Shown: piece by piece, positions 7,606 to 12,972 of the stretch
Numbering within the stretch: the first letter of the stretch is position 1
How the letters are laid out: every line of letters begins with the position of its first letter
Assembly (NCBI GenBank): GCA_947468085.1
Contig: CANIKY010000028.1
Location: forward strand, 1-34,293
Reading direction: 5' to 3'
From: Paracoccaceae bacterium
Lineage (GTDB): Bacteria; Pseudomonadota; Alphaproteobacteria; Rhodobacterales; Rhodobacteraceae
Length of the DNA: 34,293 nt
Position numbers and translations under genes: made by a program
The notes under the pieces: model-generated
The model's input: the letters and a program-made list of their open reading frames with translations, nothing else
Told to the model about the DNA's origin: nothing
Database searches by the model: none

Positions 7606-8898
7606 ATGGTCGATCTTGCTACACGGGTATGGAATCACCGCTGGAAAATTGACCCGATCGTGCGGTCTTTGATCGACACCGACTTTTACAAGCTGTTGAT
7701 GTGCCAGTCGATCTTCCGCAACCGCCGCGACACCACGGTGGAATTCAGCCTGATCAACCGCAGCCCCAAAATCCGCTTGGCCGATCTTGTCGACGAAGGC
7801 GAACTGCGCGAGCAGTTGGATCATGTGCGCTCACTCACGCTGTCGCGGGGGGAAAGCACTTGGCTGCGCGGCAATATGTTTTACGGCAAACGCCAGATGT
7901 TTCGCCCCGACTTTATGGAGTGGTTCGAAGGCTTTCGCCTGCCGCCCTATCATCTGGAAAAGCGCGATGGCCAGTTTGAGCTGACCTTTGAAGGCGCGTG
8001 GCACGAGGTGATGCTATGGGAAATTCCCGCCCTTGCCGTGCTGATGGAACTGCGCGGGCGGGCGGTGTTGCAAAAGCTGGGGCGGTTTGAGCTGGAGGTG
8101 CTTTACGCCCGCGCCATGACCAAGCTTTGGGAAAAGATCACCCGCCTGCGTGCGATTGACGGGCTGCGCATCGCCGATTTTGGCACCCGCCGCAGGCATT
8201 CGTTCCTGTGGCAGGACTGGTCGGTGCAAGCGATGATGGAAGGGTTGGAAAAAAGCTTCACAGGCACCTCAAACTGCCTGATCGCGCAGCGCCGCGATAT
8301 TGAAGCCATCGGCACCAATGCCCACGAACTGCCCATGGTCTATGCAGCCCTAGCCGACACCGATGCAGATTTGGCCCGCACGCCCTATCAGGTTATGGCC
8401 GATTGGCAGGATGAACACGATGGCAACCTGCGCATCATCTTGCCTGATACCTTTGGCACCGAAGGCTTTTTGCAACGCGCCCCCGATTGGCTGGCGTCTT
8501 GGACGGGCATTCGCGTTGATAGCGGTGATCCGGCCCGCGCGGCGGAAGTGGCGATCAAATGGTGGGCGGAAAAGGGTGAAGACCCGCGCCAAAAGCTCGT
8601 CATCTTCTCGGACGGGCTGGATGTGGCCAAGATCGAGGAGTTGCACCGCCAATTTGCTGGCCGTATCAAGGTATCTTTCGGCTGGGGTACCATGCTGACG
8701 AATGATTTCAGCGGCTTGGCTGATTCCGATGCGCTGGCACCGTTTTCGTTGGTCTGCAAAGCGGTGGCTGCCAATGGGCGGCCGACTGTGAAATTGTCTG
8801 ACAACCCCAACAAGGCCATGGGCCCCGCTGACCAGATTGCGCGGTATAAGCGGGTGTTTGGCGTGGGCGCGCAGCAGGGGCAAGACCTGATCGTGTGA
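7606..8898 (+). CDS. pncB: Nicotinate phosphoribosyltransferase
   Basis: PncB joins nicotinate to PRPP, with ATP hydrolysis, to give nicotinate mononucleotide, continuing from PncA. The 430-residue protein has the N-terminal SLIDTDFYKLLMCQ, the substrate-site segments RGNMFYGKRQMF and ADFGTRRRHSF (residues 190-200), and the phosphorylated histidine in GTNAHELPM (His240). Further on are RVDSGDP and KLSDNPNKAMGP, which contact the phosphates. The length is normal for the family. The ATG at 7606 is preceded by AAGGAG (7593-7598) with seven bases between, so the start is well supported. Its TGA touches the TGA of arfB on the opposite strand (TGATCA), with no gap. Confidence 0.97.
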   Translation: MVDLATRVWNHRWKIDPIVRSLIDTDFYKLLMCQSIFRNRRDTTVEFSLINRSPKIRLADLVDEGELREQLDHVRSLTLSRGESTWLRGNMFYGKRQMFRPDFMEWFEGFRLPPYHLEKRDGQFELTFEGAWHEVMLWEIPALAVLMELRGRAVLQKLGRFELEVLYARAMTKLWEKITRLRAIDGLRIADFGTRRRHSFLWQDWSVQAMMEGLEKSFTGTSNCLIAQRRDIEAIGTNAHELPMVYAALADTDADLARTPYQVMADWQDEHDGNLRIILPDTFGTEGFLQRAPDWLASWTGIRVDSGDPARAAEVAIKWWAEKGEDPRQKLVIFSDGLDVAKIEELHRQFAGRIKVSFGWGTMLTNDFSGLADSDALAPFSLVCKAVAANGRPTVKLSDNPNKAMGPADQIARYKRVFGVGAQQGQDLIV

Positions 8899-9321
8899 TC
8901 AGTCGTCGTCCTCGGGCGCTTGGCGGCCGTCTTTGACAGCACTGCGCACCTTTTTGGCCACCAGCCTGCGCTGAATGCTGCCATAGGTGGGCTTGGTCGC
9001 CAACCGCCGCTTGGGGGCAATCAGAGCTTGTCTAATCATCTCGATCAGCCGTTCGCGGGCCAATTCGCGGTTTTGCGCCTGACTGCGGGTTTCTTCGGCC
9101 TGAATGACAATCGCACCCTCTGTGGTCCATCGCCGCCCTGCCAGACGTTTCAGGCGAGCTTTGACCGCAGGCGTCAGATGGGGCGAGCGTTCGGCTTCAA
9201 AGCGCAGCTCGACAGCGGTCGAAACCTTGTTGACATTCTGCCCCCCGGGGCCAGAGGCGCGGACGAACTGCTCGCTCAATTCCCAATCGGCGATCTGAAT
9301 CGTGTCGGTGATATGCAACAT
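8899..9321 (-). CDS. arfB: Alternative ribosome-rescue peptidyl-tRNA hydrolase ArfB
   Basis: ArfB (YaeJ) enters the empty A site of ribosomes stalled on broken mRNA and hydrolyses the peptidyl-tRNA. The 140-residue protein has the release-factor catalytic motif in ASGPGGQNVNKVSTAVELRF (Gly26-Gly27-Gln28) and a basic, probably disordered C-terminal tail, KPTYGSIQRRLVAKKVRS, which occupies the mRNA channel. The absence of a codon-recognition domain separates it from RF1 and RF2. The ATG at 9321 has only a weak ribosome site. A terminator-like hairpin and a short ORF lie just upstream on the same strand and may affect its expression. It ends exactly against pncB. Confidence 0.95.
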   Translation of the reverse strand: MLHITDTIQIADWELSEQFVRASGPGGQNVNKVSTAVELRFEAERSPHLTPAVKARLKRLAGRRWTTEGAIVIQAEETRSQAQNRELARERLIEMIRQALIAPKRRLATKPTYGSIQRRLVAKKVRSAVKDGRQAPEDDD

Positions 9322-9340
9322 AACGCTTCGCCATAAGAGA

Positions 9341-9365
9341 AAGGGCCACCTAAGCGGTGACCCTT
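9341..9365 (-). terminator. Terminator-like hairpin just upstream of arfB
   Basis: On the minus strand, AAGGGTCACC and GGTGGCCCTT form a 10-bp stem with one mismatch and a five-base loop. The following bases, TCTCTTAT, are U-rich in RNA. It lies 20-44 bases before the arfB ATG, so it would end the short upstream transcript or attenuate read-through into arfB. Confidence 0.55.
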
Positions 9366-9436
9366 CCCGAGTTCCAAGGAGATGGGCCAGTTAGGGCATC
9401 CATCCAACCAGTGGCCGTCTTACCAAGGGGCTGCCC

Positions 9437-9493
9437 TTAGAAAACGAACCCTCTAGCTGTCCCGACACCTCTCTCCAAAATCACTCTAGACAC
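9437..9493 (-). CDS. Short ORF (18 codons) with near-perfect Shine-Dalgarno
   Basis: GTG at 9493 to TAA at 9437 encodes an 18-residue peptide, VSRVILERGVGTARGFVF. It is proposed because the minus strand reads GAAAGGAGGTGA at 9509-9498. These 12 bases are fully complementary to the usual 3' end of bacterial 16S rRNA, and AGGAGG lies seven bases before the GTG. The bases after the stop contain two interleaved inverted pairs (GGGCA/TGCCC and GGCCA/TGGCC) and then the terminator-like hairpin at 9341-9365. It could be a leader peptide for arfB, a stand-alone small RNA with a coding part, or a non-coding RNA that binds ribosomes. I do not recognise the peptide. Confidence 0.45.
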   Translation of the reverse strand: MSRVILERGVGTARGFVF

Positions 9494-9529
9494 TGGGTCA
9501 CCTCCTTTCGAATTGGTTATCGATACAGG

Positions 9530-9558
9530 TAAGTTGGCACATATTTTGTGTTTGTCAA
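9530..9558 (-). promoter_or_regulatory. Candidate promoter for the short transcript before arfB
   Basis: On the minus strand TTGACA (9558-9553) is a full consensus -35 box, and 17 bases later comes AACTTA (9535-9530), a poor -10 box. It lies just after the yhhQ stop, and transcription from it would start about 15 bases before the strong Shine-Dalgarno. Confidence 0.35.
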
Positions 9559-9564
9559 AACCTT

Positions 9565-10185
9565 TTACGCAAGCCTTATGCTAAATCTGGCAACAATCAG
9601 GCGAAAAGGCAGCAGGCCGAACAAAGCGATCCCAAATTTTACACACCAATCGGCCACGGCCAGCGAAACCCATAGGGGAACCTGCGGCCCGTTGCCCAAC
9701 AAGGGGCCCGGAACGGCGGCCCAAGACACATCGCTTGACGGTTCCAGAAAGGTCAGGCCTGCTGCAAAGGCGATGGTGAAGAAGATCACGCTGTCGACCG
9801 TTGACCCCAACAGGGTCGAGATCAGCGGTGCCCGCCACCATTCCGCACGGCGCAGACGGTCAAAGATCGTTACATCCAGCAACTGACCGACAAGAAAAGC
9901 CATGCCCGACCCCAGCGCCACGCGCAGCGAGACAAGGGGGCCAAATTCGTTGTGTAATTGCGTGCCGATGAACGAACAGGCCAAGCCCGCGATAAACCCC
10001 GCCAAAACCACCCGCCTTGCTGCCCGTGCACCAGCCAATCGGTTGGTGATGTCGTTGACCAGAAAAGACAAAGGATAGGTGAAGGCCCCATAGGTCAGAT
10101 AAGACCCAAAGGTGTGTTGTACCAAGATGTTAGAGGCCACAACGATGGCGGCCATGGCAAGGATGCCGGGAAGTAGGTTTTTCAT
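9565..10185 (-). CDS. yhhQ: Queuosine precursor transporter, YhhQ/VUT family
   Basis: YhhQ imports queuine-pathway precursors (preQ0 and preQ1) for the queuosine modification at G34 of certain tRNAs. The 206-residue protein has about six membrane segments and the family signatures TYPLSFLVNDITNR (about 36-49), ALGSGMAFLVGQLLDVTIFD, a charged-residue helix with GSTVDSVIFF, and ADWCVKF near the end. The length fits the family. The ATG at 10185 is preceded by CGGA, a weak ribosome site that forms part of a preQ1-I-like pseudoknot, which suggests feedback by preQ1 at the level of translation. It lies 103 bases downstream of mepA on the same strand, with its own possible promoter between. Confidence 0.93.
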   Translation of the reverse strand: MKNLLPGILAMAAIVVASNILVQHTFGSYLTYGAFTYPLSFLVNDITNRLAGARAARRVVLAGFIAGLACSFIGTQLHNEFGPLVSLRVALGSGMAFLVGQLLDVTIFDRLRRAEWWRAPLISTLLGSTVDSVIFFTIAFAAGLTFLEPSSDVSWAAVPGPLLGNGPQVPLWVSLAVADWCVKFGIALFGLLPFRLIVARFSIRLA

Positions 10186-10192
10186 GATCCAT

Positions 10193-10221
10193 TCCGTTTT
10201 TTACAAGGTCGCGGAGACTTG
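10193..10221 (-). promoter_or_regulatory. Candidate preQ1-I riboswitch before yhhQ
   Basis: Read on the minus strand, P1 is CAAG (10221-10218) paired with CUUG (10207-10204). The loop is UCUCCGCGAC, and the tail is UAAAAAACGGA. The loop bases UCCG (10215-10212) can pair with CGGA in the tail (10196-10193), giving the H-type pseudoknot of preQ1-I aptamers. Compared with the B. subtilis aptamer as I remember it, the A-rich tail UAAAAAAC is identical and the GC-N-AC segment around the ligand-binding C (here C at 10211) is kept. The P2 pairing changes from UAG:CUA to CCG:CGG, a compensating change. The GGA of P2 is the probable Shine-Dalgarno, so ligand binding would block translation. P1 is short at 4 bp. 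Confidence 0.55.
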
Positions 10222-10243
10222 GCCCTCCTCATGAGGACAGGGT

Positions 10244-10272
10244 CTTTTGAAGCGCGGGTGCATCTTTGTCAA
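10244..10272 (-). promoter_or_regulatory. Candidate yhhQ promoter
   Basis: TTGACA on the minus strand at 10272-10267 is a full -35 box, 16 bases past the mepA stop. A -10 box 17 bases on would be CAAAAG (10249-10244), a weak match. Transcription would start shortly before the riboswitch-like element. The GC-rich inverted repeat at 10221-10244 overlaps this start. Confidence 0.35.
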
Positions 10273-10288
10273 CCAGCGCCGCCTTGCG

Positions 10289-11164
10289 TCACTTGGCCTT
10301 TAGAACGCCAGTGCATTGGGCCGGCAGGTCGGCCATGGTGAACTCTTTGGGGCCCTTTTTGCGCGGCGGCGGGTTTGGGTTGGGTTTGGGGTGCAGATAG
10401 GCGTTTGACACCCAATAGGCCAAGGTTTCGTCACACCCGCTGCCGCCTTTTGACAACTCTGACACGCTGGGCTTTTGGGTTTGGCACAGGTCTGATCCGG
10501 GGGGGCATTTCAGGCGCACATGCAGATGGTCTTGGTGGTTTGCCTCTGGCCGGATGCGTTGCAGCCAAGCGGTATCTGCCGCCGTTGCGGTTTTGCACAG
10601 TTCCAACTTGATGGCGGCCGCCACAAAGATCCGGTCCACCCGCGGGTCGGATGCAGCAGCTTTAAGCACATCGCGGTAGCTATCGTTCCAGTTTTCGTTG
10701 ACCGATTTTTGGTCTTCGCTGCGGATGGAAATAGCGCCCAGCTTCTCGCGCTCCTCTGCCGTCAAATCTAGCCGTGCAGGCGGCAAGAACCACACATCGG
10801 CGTCCAGCCCCATCTGGTGGCTGGCATGGCCTGAAATCATCGGTCCGCCGCGCGGATTACCCAGATCGCCAATATAAAGCCCCTTCCAGCCAAAGGCGGT
10901 GACGGCTTGGCTTAGGTCTTGCAGATAGTCCACCAGCACCGGATGGCCCCAGTTGCGATTGCGTTTCAGGCGCATGGCCTGCCAAGTCGGCCCTGTTTGT
11001 GGCAATTCAACATTGCCAGCGGCACAGCCGCGCGCATAGGTGCCGATCGGTTGCGATGGGGTGGCACTGGGTTGGGTTTTGGCGGCAAACAGTTTGGCCG
11101 CCAGCGTTTCACCGACAGCCGGTTGGGCCAGCGCCAAAAGCGCAAGCAGGATCAGGCGTTTCAA
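10289..11164 (-). CDS. mepA: Penicillin-insensitive murein endopeptidase MepA
   Basis: MepA is a periplasmic LAS-type metallopeptidase (M74) that cuts D-Ala-mDAP cross-links in peptidoglycan. The 291-residue protein starts with a signal peptide (MKRLILLALLALAQPAVG). It shows GGPMISGHASHQMGLDADVWF (His113, Asp121 as zinc ligands) and ANHQDHLHVRLKC (His210, His213, His215), plus conserved cysteines. The proline- and lysine-rich tail near PKPNPNPPPRKKGPK is unusual. The frame is open further upstream inside the MFS gene, but the start is taken as TTG 11164. The signal peptide begins there, GGGAG lies seven bases before it, and the TTG overlaps the MFS stop as TTGA, so translation is probably coupled. 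Confidence 0.93.
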   Translation of the reverse strand: MKRLILLALLALAQPAVGETLAAKLFAAKTQPSATPSQPIGTYARGCAAGNVELPQTGPTWQAMRLKRNRNWGHPVLVDYLQDLSQAVTAFGWKGLYIGDLGNPRGGPMISGHASHQMGLDADVWFLPPARLDLTAEEREKLGAISIRSEDQKSVNENWNDSYRDVLKAAASDPRVDRIFVAAAIKLELCKTATAADTAWLQRIRPEANHQDHLHVRLKCPPGSDLCQTQKPSVSELSKGGSGCDETLAYWVSNAYLHPKPNPNPPPRKKGPKEFTMADLPAQCTGVLKAK

Positions 11165-12516
11165 GACCGCTCTCCCATCGGTTTGACCCATGCCAGAAAG
11201 ACCATACCCAGAATAAACAGCACGATCAGCGGGATGGCGATGCCTAGGCGCTGCGATCCGGTGATCAGGGTGAACAGCGCAATCCCCAGCGTGCCCAGAT
11301 AGGTCGTGGCCTTGCCCGATAGGGCGTAAAGGCCAAAGGCCTCGGTTGCGCGGTCGGGGGTGGTGTGAAAGACCATCATCGTGCGACTTGCCGCCTGCAA
11401 GGTGCCGCCTGCAGCGCCAATCGCACAGCCGCACAGGTAAAACACGATATCGGGCAGGGCTGAGCCTGCCGCCAAGGGCAGGCCAAAAAACGCCTCACGC
11501 GACATGCCCGCCACCACCAGACAGACAGCGATCAGCACCCACATCGATAGCACCATCACAGGCTTTGGCCCGCGCGCCGAATCCACAAGGCCACCGACCC
11601 AGGTGAAAAACGCCGCCGAAATCGCCGCGATGATCCCGAAAATTCCAATCTGTGTGATCGACCACCCCAACACGGCCGAGGCATAGATGCCCCCAATGCC
11701 ATAAAGTGCATTCAGCGCGTCACGATACAGCATCGACGACAGCAAATGCGCCCCCAAACTTTGCCGCTTTCGCAATGACCCAATCAACGCCCAAAGGTTG
11801 CGCAGCGATTGGCCCAGCCGGACGGGCTTGCGCCTGCCGCCTTCGCGTACCCATAAAAAGAAGGGTAGCATGAAAATCACAAACCAAATGGCCGTAAAGG
11901 GCCCGACGGCGCGCGTGCCCTCGCGCAGCGCCGCATCTAGCCCAAAGATCGGCGGAATGCCGATCAGGGTTGTTCCCGTCGCTCCGTTTTCGTTGAAAAG
12001 CGTCAGCATCAGGATCAGCGCCAATATCCCGCCCAGATAGCCCCAAGCTGACCCCGCACCCGACACTTTGCCCATATCGGCATCGCCCGTCAGGTCGGGC
12101 ATCAGCGAATTGGTGAAGATGGTCGCAAACTCCATCCCGATCAGGCCAAGGCCAAACCACAGCATCGCCATAAACAGGTCTGGCTGCACGGGCGACAGGA
12201 ACCAAAGCGCCCAAGATCCCGCAACATACAGCGCTGAAAAAGCCCAGATCCACGGCATCCGCCGCCCTGAGCCATCGGCCACAGCCCCCAAGATCGGCGC
12301 AAGGCAGGCGATAAGAAGGCCCGCAATCGTTTGCCCCGTCGTCCAATAGGTTTGGGCGGCGGCATTGGCGGCGACCTGATCCATCCCCTCACCCAAAAAC
12401 TTTGCACTGGCCACTTCGGAAAAGTAGGGGCCAAAGGTGAAGGTCAGCAGCAAGGTGCTGAACGGCTGGCTGGCCCAGTCAAAGAAGTACCAACCCCAGA
12501 TGCGTTTGCTGGCCAT
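11161..12516 (-). CDS. UMF1-family MFS transporter (Atg22-like)
   Basis: A 451-residue inner-membrane carrier with about twelve membrane segments. The N-terminus RIWGWYFFDWASQPF is the hallmark of the UMF1 family, related to the yeast vacuolar effluxer Atg22. The MFS loop is APILGAVADGSGRRMPWIW. Another recognisable segment is SLMPDLTGDADMGKVSGAGSAWGYLGG, which matches the conserved 'LP ... vSa.G...GY.GG' pattern of the family. The substrate is unknown; amino-acid efflux is known for Atg22. Its TGA overlaps the TTG start of mepA by three bases, so a recycling role for wall-derived products is possible but unproven. It is divergent from yggT. Confidence 0.88.
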   Translation of the reverse strand: MASKRIWGWYFFDWASQPFSTLLLTFTFGPYFSEVASAKFLGEGMDQVAANAAAQTYWTTGQTIAGLLIACLAPILGAVADGSGRRMPWIWAFSALYVAGSWALWFLSPVQPDLFMAMLWFGLGLIGMEFATIFTNSLMPDLTGDADMGKVSGAGSAWGYLGGILALILMLTLFNENGATGTTLIGIPPIFGLDAALREGTRAVGPFTAIWFVIFMLPFFLWVREGGRRKPVRLGQSLRNLWALIGSLRKRQSLGAHLLSSMLYRDALNALYGIGGIYASAVLGWSITQIGIFGIIAAISAAFFTWVGGLVDSARGPKPVMVLSMWVLIAVCLVVAGMSREAFFGLPLAAGSALPDIVFYLCGCAIGAAGGTLQAASRTMMVFHTTPDRATEAFGLYALSGKATTYLGTLGIALFTLITGSQRLGIAIPLIVLFILGMVFLAWVKPMGERS

Positions 12517-12581
12517 GTGCGCCCCTTGTTTTGCCCGATCAAGCCTGAAGCGGCAGATTTGCGCAAGGGTGGCAGAAGCGA

Positions 12582-12610
12582 TTGCGCTTTGGGCCTATGC
12601 GCGCTACCTA
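12582..12610 (+). promoter_or_regulatory. Candidate promoter for yggT-recQ
   Basis: TTGCGC (12582-12587) and TACCTA (12605-12610) are separated by 17 bases and end 25 bases before the yggT ATG, in the divergent gap with the MFS gene. Both boxes are imperfect. Confidence 0.3.
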
Positions 12611-12635
12611 AGGCGCGTCGTTCAATGGGTGCCTC

Positions 12636-12914
12636 ATGACCTCGCTTTTGCAAATTTTGCTTGTTGCTGTCCAGATCTTGCGTTGGATCGTTTTGGTTCA
12701 TGTCATCATGAGCTGGTTGATCAATTTTCAGGTTCTTAACCTGCGCCAACAGGTGGTGGCCCAGATTTGGTACGGGTTGAACAGCACGCTGAACCCGCTT
12801 TATTCGCGCATCCGTCAGATGATTCCCATCTCGGGCGGGATCGATTTCGCGCCTTTGATCGTGTTGTTTGGCGTTTATGCGATCGAAGTGCTGATCCGCA
12901 ACAACATGTATTGA
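12636..12914 (+). CDS. YggT family membrane protein
   Basis: A 92-residue inner-membrane protein with two hydrophobic segments (about residues 5-28 and 68-87). It shows the YggT pattern: VHVIMSWLINF ... LNSTLNPLYSRIRQMIPISGGIDFAPLIVLFGVYAIE. Relatives in plants and cyanobacteria act in thylakoid or nucleoid organisation, while bacterial members are linked with osmotic tolerance and septum placement; the role here is unknown. The ATG at 12636 fits the family start. recQ begins about 60 bases downstream on the same strand and may share the transcript. Confidence 0.9.
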   Translation: MTSLLQILLVAVQILRWIVLVHVIMSWLINFQVLNLRQQVVAQIWYGLNSTLNPLYSRIRQMIPISGGIDFAPLIVLFGVYAIEVLIRNNMY

Positions 12915-12972
12915 TGCGCTTAATCCCTTGTTCACCAAACTGGGGCAAAATGCTCCGGTGTTTATTGATCCC

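Noticed and set aside
9381-9455. Plus-strand 24-codon ORF (MGQLGHPSNQWPSYQG ...) opposite the short transcript before arfB
   Set aside because: AAGGAG touches the ATG with no spacing, no plus-strand promoter is seen, and the minus-strand reading has a far better ribosome site.
9495-9510. Plus-strand GGGTCACCTCCTTTCG resembling the 3' end of 16S rRNA
   Set aside because: No upstream 16S sequence is present; it is better explained as the complement of an extended Shine-Dalgarno on the minus strand.
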